Notes under the pieces: model-generated
Seen by the model: only the letters and a program-made list of their open reading frames with translations
Database searches by the model: none
Told to the model about the DNA's origin: nothing
Assembly (NCBI RefSeq): GCF_023518235.1
Contig: NZ_CP090423.1
Span: 1,984,001 to 2,048,000, forward strand
Origin: Stenotrophomonas maltophilia
GTDB lineage: Bacteria > Pseudomonadota > Gammaproteobacteria > Xanthomonadales > Xanthomonadaceae
Length of the DNA: 64,000 nucleotides
Direction: 5' to 3'
In this document: positions 49,554 to 58,993 of the stretch, piece by piece
Layout: each line of letters opens with the position of its first letter
How positions within the stretch are numbered: the stretch's first letter is position 1
Translations under genes and position numbers: made by a program

Positions 49554-52500
49554 ATGTCGCGTACTTCATACCCCGCCCCGCCGCTGCCGCGTGCCGGCCA
49601 GCTCCGCGCCTGGTGGCGCGCCCCGGCCTCGCCGACTGCACTGGCCTGGTATCTGGCCCAGGCCGCGCGCGCCCACGATGCCCCGCTGCTGGTGATCGCG
49701 CGTGACAACCACGGCGCCAACCAGCTCGAAGCCGACCTGCATACCCTGCTCGGCGGCGACCCGGCCCTGCCGGTAGTGGCTTTCCCGGACTGGGAAACCC
49801 TGCCCTACGACCGCTTCAGCCCGCATCCGGACATCATTTCGCAGCGTCTGGCGGCCCTGCACCGCCTGCCCGCGCTGAAGCGCGGGCTGGTGATCGTGCC
49901 GGTGCAGACCCTGCTGCAGCAGCTGGCCCCGCGCAGCTACGTGATCGGTGGCAGCTTCGACCTGAAGGTTGGCCAGCGCCTGGACCTGGAGGCCGAGAAG
50001 CGCCGCCTGGAAAGCGCCGGCTACCGCAACGTGCCGCAGGTGATGGACCCGGGCGACTTCGCCGTGCGCGGCGGTCTGCTCGATGTGTTCCCGATGGGTG
50101 CCGACGCACCGCTGCGGGTGGAACTGCTGGACGAGGACATCGACTCGATCCGAGCCTTCGACCCGGAAAGCCAGCGCTCGCTGGACAAGGTCGAAGCGGT
50201 GCACATGCTGCCGGGCCGCGAAGTGCCGATGGACGAGGCCAGCATCGCCCGCGTGCTGGCGACGCTGCGCGAGCGCTTCGACGTGGACACCCGGCGCAGT
50301 GCGCTGTACCAGGATCTGAAGTCCGGGCTGGCTCCGGCCGGCGTGGAGTACTACCTGCCGCTGTTCTTCGAACGCACCGCAACCCTGTTCGACTACCTGC
50401 CCGACGGCAGCCTGCCGGTGGTGTGCGCCGGTGCCGGCGAAGCCGCCGAAACATTCTGGGCGCAGACCGGTGAGCGCTACGAACAGCGCCGCCACGATGT
50501 GGAGCGGCCGCTGCTGCCGCCGTCGGCGCTGTACCTTTCACCGGATCTGCTGCGTGAACGGCTCAACGATGCCCCGCGCATCGAGGTCTGGTCCGCCGAC
50601 CACGCCCGCATCGGCGATGCCCACGCACTGGGCGATCAGCCGCTGCCACCGCTGCCGGTCGCCGCCCGCGAGGCACCCGCCGGCGATGCGCTGAAGTCGT
50701 TCCTTGGCCATTACCCCGGCCGGGTGCTGATCGCCGCCGATTCGCCGGGTCGCCGCGAGGCCCTGCTGGAAGTGCTGCAGGCCGCCGGACTGAAGCCACC
50801 GGTGGTGGCCGACCTGCCCGCCTTCCTCGCCAGCGATGCGCGCTTTGCGATCGCGGTGGCACCACTGGAGGATGGCTTCGCGCTGGACGATCCGCGCATC
50901 GCGGTACTCACCGAGCGCCAGCTGTTCCCCGAGCGCGCCGGCAGCACACGCCGCACGCGCCGTGCCGGCCGCGAGCCGGAAGCGATCATCCGCGATCTGG
51001 GTGAACTGACCGAGGGCGCGCCGATCGTGCACGAGGACCATGGCGTCGGCCGCTACCGTGGCCTGATCGCGATGGACGTCGGCGGCATGCCCGGCGAATT
51101 CCTGGAAATCGAGTACGCCAAGGGCGACCGCCTGTATGTGCCGGTGGCCCAGCTGCACCTGATCAGCCGCTACTCCGGCGCCTCGGCGGAAACCGCGCCG
51201 CTGCATTCGCTCGGTGGCGAGCAATGGAGCAAGGCCAAGCGCAAGGCCGCCGAGAAGGTACGCGACGTCGCCGCCGAACTGCTGGAGATCCAGGCGCGCC
51301 GCCAGGCGCGTGCCGGCCTGGCACTGCAGGTGGACCGCGCCATGTACGAACCGTTCGCGGCCGGCTTCCCGTTCGAGGAAACCCCGGACCAGCTGGCCGC
51401 GATCGAGGCCACACTGCGCGACCTGGCCAGCAGCCAGCCGATGGACCGCGTGGTCTGCGGTGACGTCGGCTTCGGCAAGACCGAAGTGGCCGTGCGTGCC
51501 GCCTTTGCTGCCGCCAGCGCCGGCAAGCAGGTGGCGGTGCTGGTGCCGACCACGCTGCTGGCCGAACAGCATTTCCGCAACTTCCGCGACCGCTTCGCCG
51601 ACTATCCGATGAAGGTCGAGGTGCTGTCGCGCTTCAAGACCAGCAAGGAAATCAAGGCCGAACTGGAGAAGGTCGCCGCCGGCACCATCGACGTCATCGT
51701 CGGTACCCACCGCCTGCTGCAGCCGGACGTGAAGTTCAAGGACCTGGGCATGGTCATCGTCGACGAGGAACAGCGTTTCGGCGTGCGCCAGAAGGAAGCG
51801 CTGAAGGCGCTGCGCGCCAACGTGCACCTGCTGACCCTGACCGCCACGCCGATTCCGCGCACGCTCAACATGGCCATGGCCGGGCTGCGCGACCTGTCGA
51901 TCATCGCCACCCCGCCGCCCAACCGGCTGGCGGTGCAGACCTTCATCACCCAGTGGGACAACGCGCTGCTGCGCGAAGCCTTCCAGCGTGAACTGTCACG
52001 TGGTGGCCAGCTGTACTTCCTGCACAACGACGTGGAGAGCATCGGCCGCATGCAGCGCGAGCTGTCCGAGCTGGTGCCCGAAGCGCGCATCGGCATCGCC
52101 CATGGCCAGATGCCGGAACGCGAGCTGGAAAAGGTGATGCTGGATTTCCAGAAGCAGCGCTTCAACGTGCTGCTGTCGACCACGATCATCGAATCGGGCA
52201 TCGACATCCCCAACGCCAACACCATCATCATCAACCGCGCCGACCGCTTCGGCCTGGCCCAGCTGCACCAGCTGCGCGGCCGCGTCGGCCGTTCGCACCA
52301 CCGCGCCTACGCCTACCTGGTCGCCCCTGACCGCCGTTCGATCACCCCGGATGCGGAAAAGCGCCTGGAAGCGATCGCCTCGATGGACGAACTCGGTGCC
52401 GGCTTCACCCTGGCCACGCACGATCTGGAGATTCGCGGTGCCGGTGAACTGCTCGGCGAAGACCAGAGCGGGCAGATGGCCGAGGTCGGCTTCAGCCTGT

Positions 52501-53018
52501 ACACCGAGCTGCTCGAACGCGCGGTGCGCAGCATCAAGCAGGGCAAGCTGCCCGACCTGGATGCCGGTGAGGAAGTACGCGGCGCCGAGGTGGAGCTGCA
52601 TGTGCCGGCGCTGATTCCGGAAGACTACCTGCCGGACGTGCACACCCGCCTGACCCTCTACAAGCGTATTTCCAGCGCGCGCGACAGCGATGCGCTGCGC
52701 GAGCTGCAGGTGGAGATGATCGACCGCTTCGGCCTGCTGCCGGATGCGGCCAAGCACCTGTTCGCCATCGCCGAGCTGAAGCTCAACGCCAGCAGGCTGG
52801 GTATCCGCAAGCTGGATCTGGGCGAGAACGGTGGCCGCATCGTATTCGAGTCCAAGCCGGACATCGACCCGATGGCGGTGATCCAGCTGATCCAGAAACA
52901 ACCCAATCTCTACGCCATGGAAGGGCCGGACAAGCTGCGGATCAAGCACCCGCTGCCGTTGCCGGAAGACCGCTTCAACGCGGCCCGCGCCCTTCTGACC
53001 ACCCTCGCCCCGGGTTGA
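49554..53018 (+). CDS. mfd: Transcription-repair coupling factor Mfd
   Basis: This 1154-residue protein has a UvrB-like N-terminal module (residues about 20-350; PDWETLPYDRFSPHPDIISQ), an RNA polymerase-interaction domain near residue 500 (VHEDHGVGRYRGL, then EYAKGDRLYVPVAQLHLISR) and a RecG-type translocase. Walker A is CGDVGFGKTEVAVRAAF near 636, the DEEQ box is VIVDEEQRFGVRQ near 735, followed by TATPIPRTLNMAMAGLRDLS and the TRG motif region GAGELLGEDQSGQM. A C-terminal D7 domain follows. It removes stalled RNA polymerase and recruits UvrA. Length and domains are complete. Confidence 0.96.
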   Translation: MSRTSYPAPPLPRAGQLRAWWRAPASPTALAWYLAQAARAHDAPLLVIARDNHGANQLEADLHTLLGGDPALPVVAFPDWETLPYDRFSPHPDIISQRLAALHRLPALKRGLVIVPVQTLLQQLAPRSYVIGGSFDLKVGQRLDLEAEKRRLESAGYRNVPQVMDPGDFAVRGGLLDVFPMGADAPLRVELLDEDIDSIRAFDPESQRSLDKVEAVHMLPGREVPMDEASIARVLATLRERFDVDTRRSALYQDLKSGLAPAGVEYYLPLFFERTATLFDYLPDGSLPVVCAGAGEAAETFWAQTGERYEQRRHDVERPLLPPSALYLSPDLLRERLNDAPRIEVWSADHARIGDAHALGDQPLPPLPVAAREAPAGDALKSFLGHYPGRVLIAADSPGRREALLEVLQAAGLKPPVVADLPAFLASDARFAIAVAPLEDGFALDDPRIAVLTERQLFPERAGSTRRTRRAGREPEAIIRDLGELTEGAPIVHEDHGVGRYRGLIAMDVGGMPGEFLEIEYAKGDRLYVPVAQLHLISRYSGASAETAPLHSLGGEQWSKAKRKAAEKVRDVAAELLEIQARRQARAGLALQVDRAMYEPFAAGFPFEETPDQLAAIEATLRDLASSQPMDRVVCGDVGFGKTEVAVRAAFAAASAGKQVAVLVPTTLLAEQHFRNFRDRFADYPMKVEVLSRFKTSKEIKAELEKVAAGTIDVIVGTHRLLQPDVKFKDLGMVIVDEEQRFGVRQKEALKALRANVHLLTLTATPIPRTLNMAMAGLRDLSIIATPPPNRLAVQTFITQWDNALLREAFQRELSRGGQLYFLHNDVESIGRMQRELSELVPEARIGIAHGQMPERELEKVMLDFQKQRFNVLLSTTIIESGIDIPNANTIIINRADRFGLAQLHQLRGRVGRSHHRAYAYLVAPDRRSITPDAEKRLEAIASMDELGAGFTLATHDLEIRGAGELLGEDQSGQMAEVGFSLYTELLERAVRSIKQGKLPDLDAGEEVRGAEVELHVPALIPEDYLPDVHTRLTLYKRISSARDSDALRELQVEMIDRFGLLPDAAKHLFAIAELKLNASRLGIRKLDLGENGGRIVFESKPDIDPMAVIQLIQKQPNLYAMEGPDKLRIKHPLPLPEDRFNAARALLTTLAPG

Positions 53019-53062
53019 TCGCCCCCGAATACCCCGCACCGGCCCCCACCCGGTGCGGGCGG

Positions 53063-53680
53063 ATGACCATGTTTCCTGACGCCGTACCCGCCCCCGACCT
53101 GCTGCACGCGCAGGCCTGCCTGATCGATGCCCTCTCGATGTCGCTGCAGATGCGCGACGCCTACACCCGCCACCACTGCGACCGCGTCGGCCTGCTCGCG
53201 CAGCGCCTGGCCGCGCACTGCGATCTCGACAGCGACGCATGCGAACAGATCGGCCTGGCTGCGCGCTTCCACGACATCGGCAAGATCGGCATTCCCGACG
53301 AGGTGCTGCTGGCCCCGCGCCGGCACACCGACGAAGAGCGCGCGATCATGCGTGAGCATCCGGTACGGGGCGAGCATATCTTCCTGGCCACCGGCCGCAG
53401 TGATGCCGCACCGGTCGCGCAGCTGATCCGCGCCCACCACGAGGCGTTCGATGGCAGCGGCTATCCCGATGGGCTGCGCGGTGAATCCATTCCCCTGGGC
53501 GCGCGCATCGTCACCATCGCCGACGCCTACGATGCGATGACCAGCGTGCGTCCCTACCGTGCGGCGATGGCGCGCGAGACCGCGCTGGGCATCATCGATG
53601 CGCAGTCCGGCGGGCTGGTGGATCCGTATGTGCTGCAGCGATTCCATCGGATGCTGGCGCTGGAACCAGCGCTGGCGTGA
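53063..53680 (+). CDS. HD-GYP domain phosphodiesterase
   Basis: This 205-residue protein is almost only an HD-GYP domain. The metal-binding HD is in RFHDIGKIGIPDEVLL (near residue 74), followed by HPVRGEHIF and RAHHEAFDGSGYPDGLRGE, which has the full HHExxDGxGYP signature. ADAYDAMTSVRPYR completes the domain. It should hydrolyse cyclic di-GMP in the cytoplasm, although no sensory domain is attached. The ATG at 53063 gives a compact protein; an in-frame TTG at 53015 would overlap the end of mfd. It is 44 bases after mfd and may share its transcript. Confidence 0.9.
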   Translation: MTMFPDAVPAPDLLHAQACLIDALSMSLQMRDAYTRHHCDRVGLLAQRLAAHCDLDSDACEQIGLAARFHDIGKIGIPDEVLLAPRRHTDEERAIMREHPVRGEHIFLATGRSDAAPVAQLIRAHHEAFDGSGYPDGLRGESIPLGARIVTIADAYDAMTSVRPYRAAMARETALGIIDAQSGGLVDPYVLQRFHRMLALEPALA

Positions 53681-53723
53681 TCGCCGGCGGCGGGCATGAA
53701 CCGACGTGCCGAGCAACGCACCT

Positions 53724-53787
53724 GTAGAGTCGACCGCGGGTCGACTGCCCTTCGGCCAGACCGCGAACATTCCGCCGACTCTACCGG
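53724..53787. repeat. Composite SMAG element (GTAGAGTCGAC subtype)
   Basis: GTAGAGTCGACCGCGGGTCGAC starts the element and ccgccgactctacc closes it in inverted orientation. It lies between convergent genes. Confidence 0.7.
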
Positions 53788-53812
53788 TCCGATGCCATCG
53801 GCGCCGACAAAC

Positions 53813-53838
53813 AAAAGGCCCGGCGAACGCCGGGCCTT
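53813..53838 (-). terminator. Terminator of the M13 peptidase gene
   Basis: The stem aaggcccggcg / cgccgggcctt reads on the minus strand into a T run (AAAA on the plus strand at 53813-53816). Confidence 0.85.
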
Positions 53839-53864
53839 CTGCATCACGTTTCACGTGCGATCGA

Positions 53865-55958
53865 TTACCAGATCACCACGCGCTTGTCGTCGGCACGCAC
53901 CATCGCATCGCCAGCCTTGCACTGGAACGCTGCGGCGAACGACGGCATGTTCGACGGCGCACCGTTGGCACGGAAGTTGGCCGGGGCGTGCGGATCGGTG
54001 TTCAGACGCACGCGCAGCTCACCGTCGGTGAAGTTGCGGCGCCACACGGTGGCCCAGTTCATGAAGAAGCGCTGGTCCTGGCTGTGGCCATCGACGTCCA
54101 CGTTGGCCTTGGGGTCTTCCTTCAGCGCCATCTGCAGCGCGTCGTAGGCCACGGTCAGGCCGCCCAGGTCGCCGATATTCTCGCCCAGGGTCAGCTTGCC
54201 CTTCACGAACACGCCCGGCACCGACTCGTAGCCGTCGAACTGCGCCACCAGCTGGTCGGTGCGTTCGGTGAAGGCCTTGCGGTCGGCGTCGGTCCACCAG
54301 TTGTCGAAGTTGCCGTTGGCGGCGAACTGGCTGCCCGAATCGTCATAGCCGTGCATCATCTCGTGGCCGATGACCGCACCGATGCCGCCGTAGTTCAGCG
54401 CCGGGTCGGCCTTGGCGTCGAAGAACGGCGCCTGCAGGATCGCCGCCGGGAACACGATCTCGTTCTTGGTGGCGTTGTAGTAGGCGTTGACGGTCTGCGG
54501 GGTCATGCCCCATTCGGTCTTGTCCACCGGCTTGCCGATCTTGTCCAGCATGTAGCGGTAGTTGAACGCGCGCGCGGCCTGCATGTTGCCCAGGTAGCTG
54601 TCGCCGTTGGTCTGCAGGCCCGCCCAGTCACGCCACTTGTCCGGGTAACCGATCTTCGGGGTGAAGCTGGCCCACTTTTCCAGTGCCTTCTTCCTGGTCT
54701 CTTCGCCCATCCACGGCAGCTGCTCCAGGCGCGCCTTCAGCGCCTGCGACAGGTTCTCCACCAGATGCTGCATGGCGACCTTGGATTCGGCCGGGAACAC
54801 GGCGTCGACATACAGCTGGCCCAGCGCTTCACCCATGCCGCCATTGACCGACTCCAGCACGCGCTTCCAGCGCGGCTGCATTTCCTTCTGGCCACGCAGG
54901 GTGGTGCCGTAGAAATCGAAGTTGGCCTTCTCGAACTGGCTGCTCAGGTACGGCGAAGCATCGTCGATGGTGTGGAAACGCAGGTAGGCCTGCCAGGTGC
55001 TGGCCGGCACATCGGCCAGCATCTTGTCCATTTCACCGAAGAAGCCCGGCTGGGCCAGCGAGAACTTCTGCGCGGCCGGCACCTTCAGGGTGTCAAACAA
55101 CGCGGTCCAGCTGAAGTTCGGGGTCAGCTTGTCGGCGTCGGCGGCGCTGAGCGGGTTGTAGCGCTTGGCCGGATCACGCATTTCGATGCGCGACATCGAG
55201 GCCTTGGCCAGGCGGGTTTCGAAGGCCATCACGGCCTTGGCCTGCTCGGCGGCCTGTGCCGCGTCCACGCCGGACAGGGTCAGCACCTGTGCGATGTAGG
55301 CCACGTAGGCGTCGCGGATCTTGGCCTGCGCATCGTCGAAGTAATAGCCCTTCTCCGGCAGGCCGAGGCCGCCCTGGCCGACGTAGGCGATGACGTTGGC
55401 CGAATCCTTGTAGTCGGCATTGGCGAACAGCGAGAACAGCACGCCCTTGCCCTCGGCCTGGCTGTCGCGCAGGTACTGGGTGATGGCGGCGGTATCGTTC
55501 AGCGCGGTGATCTTGTCCAGCTGCGGCTGCAGCGGCGCCAGGCCGGCGGCTTCGATCCTGGCCTCGTCGTTGCCGGTCTTCCAGATGTCACCGATCTTGG
55601 CTTCCACCGAGCCGGCCTTGGCCTGGCTGGCCGCCGCCTGCTGCACCAGCGTGTGCTGCACTTCCAGCGAGCGCTCGCGCAGGATCTCGAAGCTGCCCCA
55701 GGTGGTCTGGTCGCCCGGCACCGGGTTGGCCTTCAGCCACTTGCTGTTGACGAAGCCATTGAGGTCGGTACAGGCCGAGATGGCCGGATCCAGGTCGGCG
55801 CTGTTGAGCGAGATCAGCGGGGTCTTGATCTGCGACAGGTCGAAGGCCGGCTTGGCATCAGCGCTGGCGGCCGGCGCGGTTTCATTCTTGCCACAGGCGG
55901 CCAGCGAGGCGGCGATGGCGATCGTCAGGCCCAACGGGACCAGGTTGCGGACGTTCAT
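53865..55958 (-). CDS. M13 family metallopeptidase lipoprotein (PepO/neprilysin type)
   Basis: This 697-residue protein has a lipoprotein signal (GLTIAIAASLAAC). The M13 fold is complete: substrate-binding NAYYNATKNEIVFPAAILQ, the zinc motif VIGHEMMHGYDDSGSQ (near residue 535), the third ligand in GENIGDLGGLTVAYDAL (near 593) and the oxyanion-type His in NTDPHAPANFRANG. The family C-terminus CxxW appears as the final VVIW with an earlier Cys in AFQCKAGDAM. It degrades short peptides in the envelope. It is monocistronic with its own terminator. Confidence 0.93.
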   Translation of the reverse strand: MNVRNLVPLGLTIAIAASLAACGKNETAPAASADAKPAFDLSQIKTPLISLNSADLDPAISACTDLNGFVNSKWLKANPVPGDQTTWGSFEILRERSLEVQHTLVQQAAASQAKAGSVEAKIGDIWKTGNDEARIEAAGLAPLQPQLDKITALNDTAAITQYLRDSQAEGKGVLFSLFANADYKDSANVIAYVGQGGLGLPEKGYYFDDAQAKIRDAYVAYIAQVLTLSGVDAAQAAEQAKAVMAFETRLAKASMSRIEMRDPAKRYNPLSAADADKLTPNFSWTALFDTLKVPAAQKFSLAQPGFFGEMDKMLADVPASTWQAYLRFHTIDDASPYLSSQFEKANFDFYGTTLRGQKEMQPRWKRVLESVNGGMGEALGQLYVDAVFPAESKVAMQHLVENLSQALKARLEQLPWMGEETRKKALEKWASFTPKIGYPDKWRDWAGLQTNGDSYLGNMQAARAFNYRYMLDKIGKPVDKTEWGMTPQTVNAYYNATKNEIVFPAAILQAPFFDAKADPALNYGGIGAVIGHEMMHGYDDSGSQFAANGNFDNWWTDADRKAFTERTDQLVAQFDGYESVPGVFVKGKLTLGENIGDLGGLTVAYDALQMALKEDPKANVDVDGHSQDQRFFMNWATVWRRNFTDGELRVRLNTDPHAPANFRANGAPSNMPSFAAAFQCKAGDAMVRADDKRVVIW

Positions 55959-56042
55959 GAGGCTCTCCTGCGGGTAATTTCACAGGGTAGCCGGGAAGTC
56001 CCTGCGCGGGGACCAGCCAAAGGTCACAGGGGCGAGCCTCTT

Positions 56043-56134
56043 GTAGAGTCGAGCCATGCTCGAGTGCTGTTGGCCTGTTGCCGCAGGGTCATGAAACTGG
56101 AACGGAGAGCAGTCGAGCGTGGGCTCGACTCTAC
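56043..56134. repeat. Inverted SMAG pair (GTAGAGTCGAGC subtype)
   Basis: gtagagtcgagc-cat-gctcgag lies at 56043-56064 and the inverted copy, ctcgactctac, ends at 56134. About 45 bases of spacer lie between. It sits upstream of the M13 gene and downstream of gpmA. Confidence 0.75.
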
Positions 56135-56164
56135 AAAAGAGAAGGCCGGCTTGCGCCGGCCTTC
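56135..56164 (-). terminator. Terminator of gpmA
   Basis: The 10-bp stem gaaggccggc / gccggccttc with a ttgc loop reads on the minus strand into TCTTTTG. Confidence 0.88.
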
Positions 56165-56170
56165 TGCTTC

Positions 56171-56920
56171 TTACTTCGCCTTGCCCTGGTTGGCCACGGC
56201 TTCGGCGGCCTTGCGCGCCGCTTCCGGGTCACCCAGGTAGCGGAACGACTGCACGGTCAGGTCGTCGTTCAGTTCGAACAGCAGCGGAATGCCGGTCGGG
56301 ATGTTCAGCTCGAGGATCTCCTCGCGCGAGACGTTGTTGAGGTACTTGTACAGCGCGCGCAGCGAGTTGCCGTGGGCGGTGACCAGCACGGTCTTGCCGT
56401 CCTTCAACTGCGGCGCGATGGCGTCGTGCCAGTACGGCAGCACGCGGTCCAGGGTGGTGGCCAGCGATTCGGTGCCCGGCAGAGCGTTGCGGTCCAGACC
56501 GGCGTAGCGGCGGTCATGGATCGGGTGGCCCGGATCGTCCAGCTCCATCGGCGGCGGCGGAATGTCGTACGAACGGCGCCACACCTTGACCTGCTCTTCG
56601 CCATGCTTGGCGGCGGTCTCGGCCTTGTCCAGGCCCTGCAGGCCGCCGTAGTGGCGCTCGTTGAGGCGCCAGGACTTGTTCACCGGCAGCCAGTCCTGCT
56701 CCAGCTCGGCCAGCGCCCCCTGCAGGGTGTGGATGGCGCGCTTGAGCACCGAAGTGTGGGCGACGTCGAACTGCAGGCCTTCCTCGCGCATCAGGCGGCC
56801 GGCGGCGGCCGCTTCCCGGCGCCCCTGCTCGGTCAGGTCGACATCGACCCAGCCGGTGAAGCGATTGTCCAGGTTCCACTGGCTCTGGCCATGGCGCAAC
56901 AGTACGAGTTTACGGGTCAC
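56171..56920 (-). CDS. gpmA: 2,3-bisphosphoglycerate-dependent phosphoglycerate mutase
   Basis: This 249-residue glycolytic enzyme interconverts 3- and 2-phosphoglycerate. The catalytic histidine is H10 in [20 protein letters not shown]. Other motifs are [42 protein letters not shown] and the second catalytic histidine in [15 protein letters not shown] near residue 183. The length equals E. coli GpmA. It starts at GTG with GGAG eight bases upstream; the longer frame to 57619 overlaps endonuclease V in antisense and is rejected. Confidence 0.95.
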   Translation of the reverse strand: MTRKLVLLRHGQSQWNLDNRFTGWVDVDLTEQGRREAAAAGRLMREEGLQFDVAHTSVLKRAIHTLQGALAELEQDWLPVNKSWRLNERHYGGLQGLDKAETAAKHGEEQVKVWRRSYDIPPPPMELDDPGHPIHDRRYAGLDRNALPGTESLATTLDRVLPYWHDAIAPQLKDGKTVLVTAHGNSLRALYKYLNNVSREEILELNIPTGIPLLFELNDDLTVQSFRYLGDPEAARKAAEAVANQGKAK

Positions 56921-57014
56921 TGCAGGGTCTCCAACGCGAGGAAAGGCAGGCCGCCATTGTAGCCCCGGCCGCCGCTCACCGTGCCGTGGCGTTGCCCATG
57001 CCATGCTCTTGCCA

Positions 57015-57689
57015 ATGAATACGGTGATCGACCCAGGGCGCTGGGAAGGCAGCGTCGCTGCTGCCCGCGCGCAACAACTGCAACTGGCCGCCCGCGTGGA
57101 GCGCCAGGACCGCCTGCCCCGCACCGTGCGCTGGCTGGCCGGGCTGGATGTCGGCTTCGAGGACAACGGTGCCACCACACGCGCTGCGGCGGTGCTGCTG
57201 GATGCGACGTCGCTGCAGCCCGTAGCGCAGGAAATCGCGCGCATTCCCACGGTGATGCCGTACATCCCCGGCCTGCTCAGCTTCCGCGAACTGCCGGCAC
57301 TGCTGGCCGCGCTCGCGCTGCTGCCGCGCGTGCCGGACCTGGTGTTCGTCGATGGCCACGGCATCAGCCATCCGCGCCGGTTGGGCGTGGCCGCGCACCT
57401 GGGCGTGGTCACCGACCTGCCCAGCATCGGCGTGGCCAAGTCGAAACTGGTGGGGCGCTTCGTCGAGCCGGGCACCGAGGCCGGCGCGCATGCACCGCTG
57501 CTGGACGGCGATGAACAACTGGGCTGGGTGTTGCGCAGCAAGCTGCGGTGCAAGCCGCTGTTCGTGGCCGGCGGCCATCGGGTCAGTGCCGATACCGCGC
57601 TGGACTGGGTGCGGCGCACGCTGCGTGGCTATCGCCTGCCGGAGCCGACCCGGTTGGCGGACCGGCTGGCGTCCCGACGGGACGAATGA
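57015..57689 (+). CDS. nfi: Endonuclease V
   Basis: This 224-residue repair enzyme cleaves near deoxyinosine. Key motifs are [13 protein letters not shown] (catalytic Asp), [18 protein letters not shown] (with the wedge PYIPG), [20 protein letters not shown] (catalytic Asp) and [13 protein letters not shown]. The start could be the ATG at 57003 or 57015; the latter gives a standard N-terminus. It is divergent from gpmA with a gap of less than 100 bp. The C-terminus LADRLAS is normal. Confidence 0.93.
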   Translation: MNTVIDPGRWEGSVAAARAQQLQLAARVERQDRLPRTVRWLAGLDVGFEDNGATTRAAAVLLDATSLQPVAQEIARIPTVMPYIPGLLSFRELPALLAALALLPRVPDLVFVDGHGISHPRRLGVAAHLGVVTDLPSIGVAKSKLVGRFVEPGTEAGAHAPLLDGDEQLGWVLRSKLRCKPLFVAGGHRVSADTALDWVRRTLRGYRLPEPTRLADRLASRRDE

Positions 57690-57741
57690 CCTTCGCTGCT
57701 GTGGACGAATGCAGCCTGCGCGGTCGCGTCGGGACGATTGG

Positions 57742-57819
57742 GTAGAGTCGACTGTCGCGCGCAGCGCGCGCTTTGTCGCAGCCTCGCGGGAGAGCAGTCG
57801 ACCAACAGTCGATTCTACC
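57742..57819. repeat. Composite SMAG element with short left arm
   Basis: gtagagtcgactgtcgcgcg is followed by a GC palindrome, then agcagtcgaccaacagtcga and ttctacc. The spacer shares gtcgcgcgcagcgcg-like sequence with the element at 62975-63063. Confidence 0.72.
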
Positions 57820-57872
57820 AAGGCTGTTTCGCCCGGCCGGATTCACCCGATCCGCATGACGGCATATCCCGT

Positions 57873-58853
57873 TCAACGATGCACGTGACCGCGATGCCCT
57901 TGTGCGTCTTCGCCATGATCATGATCTTCATGGCCCTCGTGCTCGCCGCCCTTCACCGGTGCCGGCTCACCGCAGGCTTCGCCGCAATGGTCGGCCTCGA
58001 TCTGCAACGTCACATGCTCGATACCGAAATCATCATGCAGGCGCCCCCCCAACTCACGGCGCAGCGCATCGGCGTCGGTGCCGTCACGCATCACGATGTG
58101 CGCGGTCAGCGCCGGCGTGCTGGAGGCCAGCGCCCACACGTGCAGGTCATGCACGTCCATCACCGCCGCATGGCCGGACAGGCTGTCGCGCACCTTGGCC
58201 ACGTCCATGCCCTTGGGCACGCCCTCCAGCAGCACGTTGATCGCCTCGCGCATCAGCACGTAGGTGCGCGGCAATACCCACAGACCGATCAGTACCGCCA
58301 GGATCGGGTCGATCGGCTTCCAGCCGGTCAGCTGGATCAGGATGGCGCCGGCGATCACCGCCACCGAGCCCAGCATGTCGGCCCACACTTCCAGGTACGC
58401 GCCCTTCACGTTGAGGCTCTCGCCACTGCCGGCCTGCAGCAGGCGCATCGAGATCAGATTGATGACCAGGCCGGCGGCGGCAATGACCAGCATGCCGGTG
58501 GAGGCGATCTCCTGCGGTTGGCGGAAACGTCCAACCGCTTCCAACAGGATGTAGGCCGCGACCACGAACAGCATCGCGCCGTTGATCATGGCGCCCAGTG
58601 CTTCCAGGCGTGCATAGCCATAGGTACGCCGTGCATCCGGCGGGCGCCGGCTCAGCCGCACCGCCACCAGCGCGATCATCAAGGCCAGCGCGTCGGTGGC
58701 CATGTGTGCCGCGTCGGACAGCAGCGCCAGGCTGTTGGTCCAGAACGCGCCCACCACTTCGACGACGAGGAAGGTGGACGTCAGGCCAAGCGCCCACCAC
58801 AGAGGTTTCTCGTGGCGGATCTGGGATGGCAGGTGATCGTGGTCGTGGCCCAT
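57873..58853 (-). CDS. Cation diffusion facilitator, CzcD/ZitB type
   Basis: This 326-residue zinc/cadmium exporter has a His-rich N-terminus (MGHDHDHLP), six membrane helices and a cytoplasmic domain. Metal-site motifs are LALLSDAAHMATDALALMIA in helix 2 and NVKGAYLEVWADMLGSVAVI in helix 5, the latter a CzcD hallmark. The C-terminal domain has VHDLHVWALASSTPALTAHI and ends in a His-rich tail (HEGHEDHDHGEDAQGH). It exports Zn, Cd or Co in exchange for protons. I use the ATG of MGHDHDH; the frame further upstream runs antisense through fepA. A Zur-like half-site lies 66 bases upstream. Confidence 0.92.
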   Translation of the reverse strand: MGHDHDHLPSQIRHEKPLWWALGLTSTFLVVEVVGAFWTNSLALLSDAAHMATDALALMIALVAVRLSRRPPDARRTYGYARLEALGAMINGAMLFVVAAYILLEAVGRFRQPQEIASTGMLVIAAAGLVINLISMRLLQAGSGESLNVKGAYLEVWADMLGSVAVIAGAILIQLTGWKPIDPILAVLIGLWVLPRTYVLMREAINVLLEGVPKGMDVAKVRDSLSGHAAVMDVHDLHVWALASSTPALTAHIVMRDGTDADALRRELGGRLHDDFGIEHVTLQIEADHCGEACGEPAPVKGGEHEGHEDHDHGEDAQGHRGHVHR

Positions 58854-58949
58854 GGCAACAGCTCCTTTGCGATGGAGGCAGGCTACGCTGGCGGTCGTGG
58901 GGAAACTATCACGGTGTTTATAACATTGCAGAACCGGCAACCTGCCGAG

Positions 58950-58972
58950 CCCGCCGGGCAGGGCCCGGCGAG
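58950..58972. repeat. SMAG-like palindrome
   Basis: cgccgggc-ag-ggcccggcg lies between the fepA stop and the CDF promoter region. Confidence 0.6.
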
Positions 58973-58993
58973 CGGAGCGACACCTGCGTGCGC

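Noticed and set aside
53706..56240. An 844-codon open frame on the plus strand
   Set aside because: It is antisense to the M13 peptidase, which has every catalytic motif.
56921..57619. N-terminal extension of gpmA
   Set aside because: It is antisense to endonuclease V. The catalytic RHG motif is nine residues after the GTG, as in GpmA.
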